From NCBI GenBank assembly GCA_027488395.1, contig JAIYBT010000014.1:1-45534 (forward strand): a stretch of DNA of 45,534 nt. The letters run 5' to 3'. Both the position numbers and the translations under genes were made by a program. This document shows positions 17,870-26,976 of the stretch, piece after piece. The notes beneath the pieces are model-generated. The model had not been told where the DNA came from. It did not search any database and saw nothing but the letters and a program-made list of their open reading frames with translations. Numbering within the stretch: position 1 is the first letter of the stretch; the number at the start of each line of letters is the position of its first letter. Source of the DNA: Methylophilaceae bacterium. GTDB lineage: Bacteria; Pseudomonadota; Gammaproteobacteria; Burkholderiales; Methylophilaceae.

Positions 17870-19075
17870 ATGCCTTTATTAACCAGCTTGTTGGTGCTCA
17901 TTGTATTTGCCCGACTGATGGGGCAAATTTTCCGTCGCATGAAACAACCCGCCATCATTGGCGAAATGATCGCCGGCGTGATTCTAGGCCCCAGTTGCTT
18001 GGCCTTGATTGCACCCAATGAAGCGCTGTCTGGCATTTCTGAATTTGCCGTGTTTTTGATTGTGCTCTCGGCAGGCCTGGAAATGGACTTTAAAGAAGTC
18101 ATCAACGCCATGCGTGGTAAAGGCGCTGTGATTGCCATTTTGGGCTTTATCATCCCGCTGACAGGCGGCATTTTAGTCGGTGCTGCTTTTAGCTTAGATG
18201 TGACGCGAACCGTGTTTCTAGGCTTATGCGTCTCGATTACTGCGCTGCCAGTGACGGTGAGTATTCTGCAAAGCTTTAAACTGCTTGATTCGGATATTGC
18301 GCGTTATTCGGTGGCCACCGCCATTTTTAACGATGTGGCGGCATTGCTTGCTTTAGGTGTCATTCTTAATTTGCCAGCGCAAAAATCGTTGCAAGCGGTG
18401 GCGATCTCCATCGTGCATGCCAGTGGAAAATTGGTCTTATTGTGTTTGATGATCGTCGGGGTCAGCATGCTGATTGAGAAAGTGATCGATAAAGGCATTA
18501 ATATCGAACAACTATCAGAAAAGCTGGTGGAGCTGATTGGTACCGAGGCCTTGTTTGGGTTGATGCTGCTTTTGGTCTTGGTGTTTGGTTCAGTCAGTGC
18601 TGCGCTAGGCTTTCACTTTATTATTGGCGCATTTTTTGGCGCATTGCTGATCGACCGCAAGTTTTTCCTGCCGGGTCGCTACCATGAACTTGAACACACG
18701 CTAGGCTCGATTACGGGTGGTTTCTTAGCCCCCGTATTTTTTGCGAGCTTAGGGCTTGCCTTTAAAATCGAAATCATCGATTCATTTTGGTTTGTCGCAG
18801 TGGTTTTGGTAGTGTCGATTGCGACAAAAGTGTTCGCAGGCTGGTTGGGCGGTCGCTTAATCGGCTTACCCAAAAGCCATGCCTTGGGCATTGGTTTTAT
18901 TTTAAACGGCCGTGGCGTCATGGAACTGGTCATCGCCAGCATTGCCTACGAGCGCGGTTTTATTGGCCAAGATTTATTCTCGGTACTGGTGTTGATGGGG
19001 GTGATTACCACCATGATTACTCCTTATTTGTTTAGAAAATGGGTGATGCCACGCCTCAGCAGTCACCCTGCCTAA
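17870..19075 (+). CDS. Cation:proton antiporter (CPA2 / Na+/H+ exchanger family)
   Basis: A 401-residue membrane protein made of the exchanger domain only. It has about 12 hydrophobic segments and CPA2 motifs: RRMKQPAIIGEMIAGVILGPS at the start, SAGLEMDF, SITALPVTVSILQ, ATAIFNDVAALLALG (with the Asp of the transport site) and NGRGVMELVIASIAYERG near the end. It has no C-terminal TrkA/RCK regulatory domain, unlike KefB/KefC. It most likely exchanges Na+ or K+ for H+ across the inner membrane. The ATG at 17870 has only a poor ribosome-binding site. Confidence 0.9.
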   Translation: MPLLTSLLVLIVFARLMGQIFRRMKQPAIIGEMIAGVILGPSCLALIAPNEALSGISEFAVFLIVLSAGLEMDFKEVINAMRGKGAVIAILGFIIPLTGGILVGAAFSLDVTRTVFLGLCVSITALPVTVSILQSFKLLDSDIARYSVATAIFNDVAALLALGVILNLPAQKSLQAVAISIVHASGKLVLLCLMIVGVSMLIEKVIDKGINIEQLSEKLVELIGTEALFGLMLLLVLVFGSVSAALGFHFIIGAFFGALLIDRKFFLPGRYHELEHTLGSITGGFLAPVFFASLGLAFKIEIIDSFWFVAVVLVVSIATKVFAGWLGGRLIGLPKSHALGIGFILNGRGVMELVIASIAYERGFIGQDLFSVLVLMGVITTMITPYLFRKWVMPRLSSHPA

Positions 19076-19152
19076 TACAACCACCCGCCTGTTAACCAGT
19101 TACACTTTTACCTAAACTTTTTAATTACACTTCTAAATATCACCCTCAGATT

Positions 19153-20190
19153 ATGGATAAACGCATCCCTGTTACGCTGCTCACAGGCTTTTTAGGCAGT
19201 GGCAAAACCACGCTCTTGAACAAGTTACTGCATCACACCGCAATGAAAGACACCGCGGTGATTATCAATGAATTAGGCGAGGCAGGCTTAGATCAAATTT
19301 TTGCCAAAAGTCAGCTGGCACAGACGGTGGAGAGTGAGCATATTGCCGAAAATACCGTGCTGTTAAGCTCGGGCTGTTTGTGTTGTTCGCTTAAAAACGA
19401 ACTGGCCGACACCATGCGGGATTTATTTTTTAAACGTAGCTTAGAAGCGGTGCCGCAGTTTCATCGCTTGGTGATTGAAACCACCGGCATGGCGGATCCT
19501 GGCCCCATTTTAGCCAATTTAATGAACGAACCCGTGATTGAATCTGTGTATCGCCTCGATGCCGTGGTAGTCACCATCGACACGCAACACGGGTTGCAAC
19601 AACTTGAGCAGCAACCCGAGGTGTTGAAACAAGCAGCTGTGGCCGACATGCTGTTGCTGACTAAATCGGATTTAGCCAGTCCAGCGCAATTAACCGCTTT
19701 ACAAACCAAACTGCACGCCATCAATCCCAACGCAAGCCAAAGATTGGTATTGCATGGTGATATTGACCCGTTACAGATTGTGGATGTTGGTTTATTTGAT
19801 TTTGCCAGCAAGCAAGCACAACCACAGCGCTGGTTACGTGCACCCGTGTCAGGCATGCAGCAAGCTAAAAAAGGAACGTTGCCTGTGGCACCTGCCCATG
19901 ATGACATTCACACCTTTACCGTGTATCTGCCCAAACCAATGATCTGGCAAGATTTTAAAGCGGTCTTACTCAAACTATGCCAAACCCATGGCGCACAGTT
20001 GCTGCGTCTCAAAGGTATTTTGCATGTGGAAGATGCCCCTGCACCTTTAGCAGTGCATGCGGTTCACTTTACACCCTATCCGCCGACGTTGTTGGAAGGT
20101 TGGGACGAGGACGAACCGATCAGTCGCATCGTGATCATTGGAAAAGGCATCGATGAAGACGCAGTCCGCGAGATGCTGATACAATTTTAA
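19153..20190 (+). CDS. COG0523 GTPase (CobW/YjiA family metal chaperone)
   Basis: A 345-residue G3E-family P-loop GTPase. Visible motifs are Walker A GFLGSGKTT (12-20), the metal-binding CxCC motif GCLCCSL (Cys75, Cys77, Cys78), ETTGMADPGP (switch/Walker B region), a guanine-specificity motif in the form TKSDL rather than NKxD, and a C-terminal CobW_C domain (HTFTVYLPKPM onward). Such proteins deliver Zn or other metals to client enzymes. No cobalamin gene is nearby, so a YjiA-type metal chaperone role is more likely than cobalt insertion. Confidence 0.9.
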   Translation: MDKRIPVTLLTGFLGSGKTTLLNKLLHHTAMKDTAVIINELGEAGLDQIFAKSQLAQTVESEHIAENTVLLSSGCLCCSLKNELADTMRDLFFKRSLEAVPQFHRLVIETTGMADPGPILANLMNEPVIESVYRLDAVVVTIDTQHGLQQLEQQPEVLKQAAVADMLLLTKSDLASPAQLTALQTKLHAINPNASQRLVLHGDIDPLQIVDVGLFDFASKQAQPQRWLRAPVSGMQQAKKGTLPVAPAHDDIHTFTVYLPKPMIWQDFKAVLLKLCQTHGAQLLRLKGILHVEDAPAPLAVHAVHFTPYPPTLLEGWDEDEPISRIVIIGKGIDEDAVREMLIQF

Positions 20191-20230
20191 TGGCTTGATC
20201 ACAAGGATATCAGGCAGTTGCACCACCAAT

Positions 20231-20342
20231 AAAAGCGGCGCACTAGGTTTAGCAATGCACTGGGCTTAGCAGTGCACAAGGTTTGGCAATGCACTAGGTT
20301 TAAAAGCAGTGCACCGGGTTTAAAAGCGGCGCAACCGCTTTT
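20231..20342. repeat. Degenerate tandem repeat (17/20-bp units, six copies) upstream of the YqhA gene
   Basis: Six head-to-tail units run from 20231 to 20341: 20231-20250, 20251-20267, 20268-20284, 20285-20301, 20302-20321 and 20322-20341. The consensus is (AAA)AGCARTGCACTAGGTTT. Three units are 20 bases long with an AAA prefix and three are 17. The last unit also forms a perfect hairpin. The copies differ at several positions. Confidence 0.85.
20322..20342 (+). terminator. Hairpin with A/T flanks, possible bidirectional terminator
   Basis: AAAAGCGG (20322-20329), loop CGCAA, CCGCTTTT (20335-20342): a perfect 8-bp stem ending in four T. It lies 130 bases after the COG0523 gene and 60 before the YqhA gene. 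It is part of the repeat array, so the terminator role is inferred. Confidence 0.4.
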
Positions 20343-20402
20343 GAATATCGGTGATGCCAAGCAAACCCCTCACACAATAGGAACACACTACAGGAACACA
20401 CA

Positions 20403-20927
20403 ATGGCACTCTGGTTAGAAAAACTGTTAGAACGATTGATTTTTAGAAGCCGCTGGCTAATGGCGCCCATGTATCTTGGCTTGGTCGGGGGCTTGGTGGT
20501 GTTATTGGTCAAGTTTATTCAAGAGTTTAGCCACATCATTTTGCATGTGACTAGCCTGTCTGAACAAGAAACCGTGCTGTCGTTATTGGCCTTGGTCGAT
20601 ATCACTTTAGTCGGTAACTTGCTGATTATGGTGATTTTTAGTGGCTACGAAAACTTTGTATCCCGCATAGATACCGCCGACAGTGAAGATCGCCCTGAAT
20701 GGATGGGCAAGGTGGATTATTCAGGCTTAAAAATCAAACTGATCGGCTCGATTGTGGCCATTTCTGCCATTGATTTGTTGAAAGCCTTTGTGCATCAAAG
20801 TGCAGGCGAAGCGCACATCACCAATGAGCAAATGGCTTGGCTGGTAGGCATCCACCTCACGTTTATCATCACTGGCGTGCTCTTTGCGTGGATGGATAAA
20901 ATCGCAGGGCACGGCAAGTCTCATTAG
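20403..20927 (+). CDS. UPF0114 / YqhA-family membrane protein
   Basis: A 174-residue inner-membrane protein with the UPF0114 pattern. The N-terminus is amphipathic (EKLLERLIFRSRWLMAPMYLGLV). Membrane helices lie at about 18-40, 55-80, 108-125 and 143-163, with the motifs LVDITLVGNLLIMVIFSGYENFVS and KLIGSIVAISAIDLLKAF. The family's function is not settled, though some members are linked to ion or small-molecule passage. AGGA sits seven bases before the ATG. The gene is bracketed by two unrelated degenerate repeat arrays. Confidence 0.88.
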   Translation: MALWLEKLLERLIFRSRWLMAPMYLGLVGGLVVLLVKFIQEFSHIILHVTSLSEQETVLSLLALVDITLVGNLLIMVIFSGYENFVSRIDTADSEDRPEWMGKVDYSGLKIKLIGSIVAISAIDLLKAFVHQSAGEAHITNEQMAWLVGIHLTFIITGVLFAWMDKIAGHGKSH

Positions 20928-21056
20928 GTGGTGCACAACCAGCAATCATTGGCTTTAGCGGCTGATAGCTGGGCCCTACACACATATCAATGCGCCATGA
21001 CTGCAATACATTTGATTTGATACCTACGACAAATCACGCACTGAGCAAATCAATTA

Positions 21057-21155
21057 ATGCGCGAACACCTTGCACGCGAATACGCTGCACTTGAATACCC
21101 TACACTTGAAAACCCTGCACGTGTACACCTTGTACACGTAAACACTTTGTATTAA
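21057..21155 (+). repeat. Degenerate 15-bp tandem repeat, six units, spanned by a 32-codon reading frame
   Basis: Units at 21057-21071, 21072-21086, 21087-21101, 21102-21116, 21117-21131 and 21132-21147 follow a rough consensus GCACNTGAATACCCT. Because the unit is 15 bases, one frame runs straight through it, from ATG 21057 to TAA 21155, and would encode a five-residue repeat peptide. No ribosome-binding site is visible, so I list the stretch as a repeat rather than a gene. The last units form a perfect 9-bp hairpin (ACGTGTACA/TGTACACGT, 21119-21139) beyond the 3' end of the leftward TonB-like gene. Confidence 0.75.
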
Positions 21156-22087
21156 TAACGTAAGCTATCTTGGGTTTTATAATTCGCACCAAAAAACTCT
21201 TTCATTAAAAAGTCTTCTAAAAAGGCGTTATCGGCTGGTCGCGCTGATAGCGTCATGGTGCGGCCAAGCCGATGTGAAACCCAATCAAAGTCGCCTTGGT
21301 AATGGTCACGAATCAGGCCGATGATGCGCTTGACCATGACCAAGCGAATATCCTCGCCTGACTTTGCCTCTACCTCGTAATATTGCGTATTGGCCGAAGC
21401 GTAATCTGTGGTCCAGCCTTTAAACGAAAAGCTGGCGTTATATGGGTCCATCCGCTTGATGGTAAATAAGCCATTGGTGCCAAATTTTAGGTTATTGAGG
21501 ATATTTTTCATGCGCCGCTCATCTTCGGACGGGCCGCGCTCAGCGGCGGCCGCCGCTTCATTGATCTGCTTCGCTTGCATTTCATCCGCAAATCGGTCGT
21601 TTTGACGCCGTTTAATCATGCTGGCAAAGTCTTCCACAGGCGCTTTTGCTGGCGGTTGCTCAGCTACTGGCGGCGGCGTGGGTACGGGCTTCACTGTGGG
21701 CAGCTTGAGCGGACTCTGGGTGCGATCGGTTTGAATCACGCGTTTTGGTAAGGTGGGCGGCTTTTTAGGCGACTTTTCAGGTGGTGCTGGCGTAGGCATC
21801 TGCAGTGGTGGCGCAGGTGGGGTCGGCTGATTCATATTGAGCACCACACTTAGCGGTGCTGGCGCAGATACTTCGGTCGGTTGGATTAAATCGAGCCAAA
21901 ATCCCCAAAACAAAATGGCATGAATCAATAGCGATAATACAATCCCCCACAACAAGCGAGCGGGAATACGAATCACACGATCTGTTCCAGCAGGCGATAA
22001 CCATGGTGGCGGCAAAGACGGATCAAACGCTTTGCTTGCGTTTGGGGTCGCGATGATCATGGAAGAATCTTGTATCACACTATTCAC
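21152..22087 (-). CDS. TonB-like proline-rich membrane-anchored protein, function unknown
   Basis: 311 residues. The N-terminal cytoplasmic part of about 45 residues is followed by one membrane segment (about 46-66, LLWGIVLSLLIHAILFWGFWL). A long Pro/Lys-rich periplasmic stretch then runs over about residues 70-155 (PPAPPLQMPTPAPPEKSPKKPP). An Ala/Glu-rich, probably helical part follows, and then a compact C-terminal domain (NLKFGTNGLFTIKRMDPYNASFSFKGWTTDY, with VEVEAKSGEDIRLVMVKRII-like strands). The N-terminal half resembles TonB, but the C-terminal domain is not the canonical TonB domain, and there is no ExbB/ExbD neighbour. The start is uncertain: GTG at 22087 or internal starts, none with a good ribosome-binding site. 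It lies 108 bases downstream of hrpA. Confidence 0.8.
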   Translation of the reverse strand: MNSVIQDSSMIIATPNASKAFDPSLPPPWLSPAGTDRVIRIPARLLWGIVLSLLIHAILFWGFWLDLIQPTEVSAPAPLSVVLNMNQPTPPAPPLQMPTPAPPEKSPKKPPTLPKRVIQTDRTQSPLKLPTVKPVPTPPPVAEQPPAKAPVEDFASMIKRRQNDRFADEMQAKQINEAAAAAERGPSEDERRMKNILNNLKFGTNGLFTIKRMDPYNASFSFKGWTTDYASANTQYYEVEAKSGEDIRLVMVKRIIGLIRDHYQGDFDWVSHRLGRTMTLSARPADNAFLEDFLMKEFFGANYKTQDSLRY

Positions 22088-22195
22088 AGGTTAATGTTTT
22101 GACACGGGGTCTATGTTGGTTTTCACCCTAAAATCTGCAGGTGTTAAAGCATGAGGACATGACCATCACCAACAGGCATTGTCAGTCATATGCGG

Positions 22196-25100
22196 TTATT
22201 GCAACGTTTGCCAAAGTTTTTCCAACCGTTTGACAGACACTGGGGCTGGGGTTCTTAATTCTTGTGCAAATAATGATACACGTAACTCTTGCAACTGCCA
22301 CCAAAAGTCTTGTAACCCCGCGGTTACAGGCAGATGCGCCTTTTGAAGCAGGCTGATTTTTTGTTGTACCTGTTGCTCTAACATGGCAATGTCTGCGGCA
22401 TGCTTGGCATCGCGCGCAATGCTGGTGGGGTATTTATCTAAGCGCATGCGTATCGCTTTTAAATAGCGTGGCATGTGCGGCAATACGTCCCACGGGGTTC
22501 GACTAAAAAACCCGTGATATAACAACCCATTTAACTGCGTCTCACATTCGCGTTTGATTTTTTGCGTGATTGGGTTTGGTTTTTGTAATTGCGCGGACAG
22601 TGCTTGGTATTCATTGGCGATTAATTGCGCTTGTTTGGTCAGCGCGTCAGTCACTGCGGGCAATCGCGTCCGTGCCCGCTGTTTTAACGTCATAAACGCG
22701 GCGTTGGTGCGTGGCAAATCATCCTCAGCAATAAAGGCGCGGTCTGCAATGGCCTGCAACATATCATCACGCAACTGTTCGGGGTTCATCAAGTGACGCA
22801 GTAACAACGCATATTGGTTAAACCCTGGCAGCCCTTTTTCCAATTGTTTGATTTGCTCTTTTAACTCAAAGCGCATCAGACGACACACCCCTTTGCGGTG
22901 CGAAACCACCGCTTCTTCCAAGGTATCAAACAGTTTAATCGCGACGCTCTCCCCTTGATCTTCTAGCGCGGGATAGCCCGTCAACTGACGCCCCTGTTTG
23001 CTAAAGGATAAGGTTTCGGGCAAATCGCCGAAATCCCACTGCTTGAGTCCTTGTTTTTCGATGTCAGGCGAGCCGCTTCTAAAGGTGAGTTGTGCAGCCG
23101 AACCCAATTGCTGTTTGAGCGCATGCCAATCGCGGCCCATGCCCAGCTCACGGCCTTGCTCATCCACCACTTTAAAATTCATTAAGTGATGCGGTGCCAG
23201 ACTACTGATGTCCAATTCTTCTGGGCGCACCTTAAGCGTGGTTTGTTGTTGAATAAAACTGGCTAAGGCAGGCAATAAGGGGGGCTGTTGCGGATGCGCG
23301 GTTAAAAAGCCCGTGACAAACTCAGGGACAGGCACACAGACGCGGCGTATCGTTTTTGGCAGTGCTTTCATCAACGCAGTCAGTTTATCGCGCACCATGC
23401 CAGGCACCAGCCAATCGGTGACACTGTGATCGAGTTGATTCAGTAAAGCCAGTGGAATGGTTGCGGTCACGCCATCTAACACATGACCGGGCTCAAAACG
23501 GTATTTCAGTGGCACCGTTTCACCATCGACCAATAAACTTTCAGGAAACTGCACCTCAGTAATGGCATTGGCGCCATGCCGCATCAGTGACTCACGGGTT
23601 AAAAACAACACCTTAGGGTTGGTTTGTTCTGCCGCCTGCCGCCATTTTTCAAATGAAACACCGTTGTATACCCGATGTGGCTCGCCGATGGCGGGAACTA
23701 CTTTATCGTAAAAGGCAAACAATTGATGTTCATCCACCAGCACATCTTGACGGCGCGCTTTGTGTTCTAGCGCCTCGACTTCGGCAATCAGGCGACGATT
23801 GGCCTCAAAAAAAGGGGCGCGGGTATCAAACTCCATATTGGCGAGCGCTTCGCGAATAAAGATTTCGCGCGCCTCTGTGGGCTGTAGCGGGCCATAATGC
23901 ACGCGGCGTTTGGGCACAATGGTTAAGCCATATAAACTCACCCGCTCCCACGCCACCACTTGTGCTGTTTTACGGTCCCAACGGGGGTCGCTGTAATGGC
24001 TGACGGTTAGGCCTCGCGCGCCCCCTTCGTTGGCAATCGGCTCTATCCAATCCGGGTCAATTTTAGCCACTACTCGTGCATACAGCTTGGTGGTTTCTAC
24101 CAGCTCTGCCGCCATCACCCATTTTGGGCGAGATTTTTTTAACGCCGAGCCAGGCGCGATGCTAAAGCGGATGCCACGCGCACCAGCGTAAGTGTCTTGA
24201 TCACCATCTTTAAAGCCAATATTGCCGAGCAAGCCAGACAGTAAGGCACGGTGGATTTGCGCGTAATTGGCAGGCTCGACATTGCGCTTAATGTCCATCT
24301 CCTCCACCATTTCTAGCAATTGTTGGTACAGCTCACGCCACTCTTTCAAGCGCAGAAAAGACAAAAACTGTTGATGGCAACGGTTTAGTAAATCGCGGTT
24401 AGATTTTTTGCTTTTAAACGCTTGTTCGTACCAGTCCCACAATTTAAGGTAGCCCATAAAATCGGAATCATCCGCTTTAAACAAGGCATGCGCGTTATCA
24501 GCCGCTTCGCGTTTATCCATTGGCCGTTCGCGCGGGTCTTGAATGCTCAACACGCTGGCAATGATTAATATCTCACGGACGCAACCTTCTTTTTTGGCGG
24601 CTAAAATCATACGCCCTACGCGTGGATCGAGTGGCAACCGTGCCATCTGCTTGCCCAGCGGCGTAATGTCGCGCCGCTCGGTCACTGCGCCTAACTCTTG
24701 CAATAACTGATAACCATCCGCCACTAAGCGCGACGAGGGTGGCTCAATAAACGGAAACGCCGCCACATCGCCTAGCCGTAAATCCGCCATGCGTAAAATC
24801 ACACTGGCAAGGGAGCTACGTAAAATTTCGGGGTCGGTAAACGCGGGGCGCTGGTTAAAGTCTTCTTCTGCATACAGCCGCATGCATATACCATTTGACA
24901 CCCGCCCGCAACGCCCTGCCCGCTGCTTGGCCGCCGCTTGGCTAATTTTTTCAATCTGTAATTGTTCGACTTTGGCTCGCGTGCTGTAGCGATTGACCCG
25001 CGCCAAGCCAGCATCAATCACGTATTTAATACCGGGCACGGTGAGTGAGGTTTCCGCCACGTTGGTCGCCAGCACAATGCGCCGCTGACCGCTGGGTTTA

Positions 25101-26248
25101 AAGATTTTTTGCTGGTCTTCGATGCTCAAACGCGCAAACAACGGTAGCACTTCAATCGATTTTAATTTAGGCGAACGCCCTTGATACTTGCGTAAATGCT
25201 CGGCGGTATCACGAATTTCACGCTCACCCGGCAAAAACACCAAAATATCGCCATCGCCCAAGCGCAACAAATCATCCGCCGCATCTAAAATGGCGTCTTC
25301 CATCAGCTCTTCTTCGTCGTCCTCTTCGAGCCAACGGGTTTCGGTGCGTGGCGGCTTGCGCTTAATGCCCATTAAATCTTGGCCTAAGCGATCCATCTCA
25401 TCCAAGCCATCGTCGATGGGTACTTCCACCGCCACTAGGCTGGTTTTATTACCTAGCGGCCGATAGCGGATTTCTACCGGATAAGTGCGGCCAGAGACTT
25501 CAATCACTGGCGCACCATCAAAATGATTAGAAAAACGGTCGGCATCGATGGTGGCAGAGGTGACAATCACTTTGAGATCAGGCCGTTTAGGCAGCAATTG
25601 TTTCAGGTAGCCCAGCAAAAAATCGATGTTTAAACTGCGCTCGTGCGCTTCGTCGATAATAATGGTGTCATAGCCATTTAAAAACGCATCACTTTGCGTC
25701 TCTGCCAGCAAAATACCATCCGTCATCAGCTTAACGTAACTGCCCTCGGAGAGCTTATCGTTAAAACGGACTTTGTAACCGACCGCCTCGCCTAACGGAC
25801 TTTTCAGCTCCTGCGCAATCCGACTCGCCACCGAGCGTGCCGCAATCCGCCGCGGTTGCGTATGCCCGATCAAGCCATCCACACCACGGCCTAACTCCAA
25901 ACAAATTTTAGGTAATTGCGTGGTTTTCCCCGAGCCAGTCTCGCCACAGACAATCACCACTTGATGCTTGTTAATTGCCGCCACTATATCGGCTTTTTTA
26001 CCAGAAACAGGCAACTCCGCTGGATACTCAGGGCGCGGCAACCCCGCTAAGCGCGCTTGCCGTTTTTGCTGCGAGGCATGCACTTTCTGTGCGATGCTCG
26101 TCAGTGTGCTTTCGATTGATTTTTGCTGCTTTATCGCCTCGCGCGCCTGCTGCAAACGACGCTTGAGTGGAAAGCGATCCACCAACATGCAGGTGGCTAA
26201 TTGTTGCTCAAGATGGGAGATGAGTTGCTGGGGGGATGCGGCGGTCAT
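22196..26248 (-). CDS. hrpA: ATP-dependent RNA helicase HrpA (DEAH box)
   Basis: 1350 residues. The DEAH helicase core has motif I GETGSGKT (102-109), DEAH (199-202), SAT (231-233), the helicase C domain (LVFLPGEREIRDTAEHL, then VAETSLTVPGIKYVIDAG and QRAGRCGRVSNGICMRLY), the HA2/OB-fold region and the long C-terminal DUF3418 domain typical of HrpA. In E. coli it rescues stalled ribosomes and acts on mRNA. Relative to E. coli HrpA there is extra sequence at about 266-318, ending in an acidic block (LEEDDEEELMEDA). Start ATG at 26248. It is probably transcribed together with the TonB-like gene downstream. Confidence 0.96.
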   Translation of the reverse strand: MTAASPQQLISHLEQQLATCMLVDRFPLKRRLQQAREAIKQQKSIESTLTSIAQKVHASQQKRQARLAGLPRPEYPAELPVSGKKADIVAAINKHQVVIVCGETGSGKTTQLPKICLELGRGVDGLIGHTQPRRIAARSVASRIAQELKSPLGEAVGYKVRFNDKLSEGSYVKLMTDGILLAETQSDAFLNGYDTIIIDEAHERSLNIDFLLGYLKQLLPKRPDLKVIVTSATIDADRFSNHFDGAPVIEVSGRTYPVEIRYRPLGNKTSLVAVEVPIDDGLDEMDRLGQDLMGIKRKPPRTETRWLEEDDEEELMEDAILDAADDLLRLGDGDILVFLPGEREIRDTAEHLRKYQGRSPKLKSIEVLPLFARLSIEDQQKIFKPSGQRRIVLATNVAETSLTVPGIKYVIDAGLARVNRYSTRAKVEQLQIEKISQAAAKQRAGRCGRVSNGICMRLYAEEDFNQRPAFTDPEILRSSLASVILRMADLRLGDVAAFPFIEPPSSRLVADGYQLLQELGAVTERRDITPLGKQMARLPLDPRVGRMILAAKKEGCVREILIIASVLSIQDPRERPMDKREAADNAHALFKADDSDFMGYLKLWDWYEQAFKSKKSNRDLLNRCHQQFLSFLRLKEWRELYQQLLEMVEEMDIKRNVEPANYAQIHRALLSGLLGNIGFKDGDQDTYAGARGIRFSIAPGSALKKSRPKWVMAAELVETTKLYARVVAKIDPDWIEPIANEGGARGLTVSHYSDPRWDRKTAQVVAWERVSLYGLTIVPKRRVHYGPLQPTEAREIFIREALANMEFDTRAPFFEANRRLIAEVEALEHKARRQDVLVDEHQLFAFYDKVVPAIGEPHRVYNGVSFEKWRQAAEQTNPKVLFLTRESLMRHGANAITEVQFPESLLVDGETVPLKYRFEPGHVLDGVTATIPLALLNQLDHSVTDWLVPGMVRDKLTALMKALPKTIRRVCVPVPEFVTGFLTAHPQQPPLLPALASFIQQQTTLKVRPEELDISSLAPHHLMNFKVVDEQGRELGMGRDWHALKQQLGSAAQLTFRSGSPDIEKQGLKQWDFGDLPETLSFSKQGRQLTGYPALEDQGESVAIKLFDTLEEAVVSHRKGVCRLMRFELKEQIKQLEKGLPGFNQYALLLRHLMNPEQLRDDMLQAIADRAFIAEDDLPRTNAAFMTLKQRARTRLPAVTDALTKQAQLIANEYQALSAQLQKPNPITQKIKRECETQLNGLLYHGFFSRTPWDVLPHMPRYLKAIRMRLDKYPTSIARDAKHAADIAMLEQQVQQKISLLQKAHLPVTAGLQDFWWQLQELRVSLFAQELRTPAPVSVKRLEKLWQTLQ

Positions 26249-26411
26249 ATGGGATTAGATTTTAACATGGCTGGGCGGGTGCATTCACGGCAAATAGCGT
26301 GCTTTAATCAGTAGTCAGCGCTAATGTTAATGACTGATCCATGCTGAGATGATTGAATATCTTTTTACTTAGTAGCCCAATCTACAAACTTCGATTACAA
26401 AACAATTTTTT

Positions 26412-26976
26412 ATGCAAAAGTATCTGATTTTGTTGTTATCTACCCCGATATTGGCTTCAGCCTTGATTGAATTTGCCGCTGAAATGCCCATTGAGCATCC
26501 CGATAAGATGCCAACCCCTGTCATTACTCATCTCAACCATTAATTAGCGCAAGAAATAAAGCGATGTGAGATTAAAATATCGAAGAGGCGTTTGAAGGGC
26601 AATCGATCAAACTATCCGCCCGATCAATCGCTTATTTCGTTAAGCCTAAAAATTGGTGTTTATGTAGTGCGTATTTTTGTCCGATGTGGATGTTTAAAGT
26701 GAATGGGCAATCAGCGCATCAATTGTGGTCAACACAGGGTACAGGCGTATTGGAAATTCTAGACAAAAAGACGAATGGATATCGGCGCATCAAGGAATTA
26801 GGCGGGGTTTCCACGCATGGACATAGCGCCATCTGGGCGTGGAATGGCAAAAATACATAGAATCTCAGCGGCAAGTTTGGATATGGAATGAAGCAAAATC
26901 ATGTCGTGAAACAGACGTTTTTCGGGTAAAGGGTAATTCGCTAAAAAAAATAGCGACTACATCTTTACCAGATTAA
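26412..26976 (+). pseudogene. Decayed gene for a small secreted cysteine-containing protein
   Basis: Three consecutive frames together read as one protein. Segment 1 (26412-26543) starts ATG and encodes a clear signal peptide (MQKYLILLLSTPILASA), then reaches a stop at 26541-26543 after HLNH. The same frame continues coherently (LAQEIKRCEIK). Segment 2 (frame +2, 26579-26860) has 93 codons including KPKNWCLCSAYFCPMWMFK and GGVSTHGHSAIWAWNG. Segment 3 (from 26842, ending at the TAA 26974-26976) reads EWQKYIESQRQVWIWNEAK and SCRETDVFRV. One nonsense change and two frameshifts are needed to explain this. I do not recognise the family. The flanks 26249-26411 and 26977-27253 show no supportable gene. 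Confidence 0.7.

Noticed and set aside
20231-21155. CRISPR-like repeats
   Set aside because: Both arrays are contiguous, degenerate and have no spacers of constant length, and no cas gene is present.
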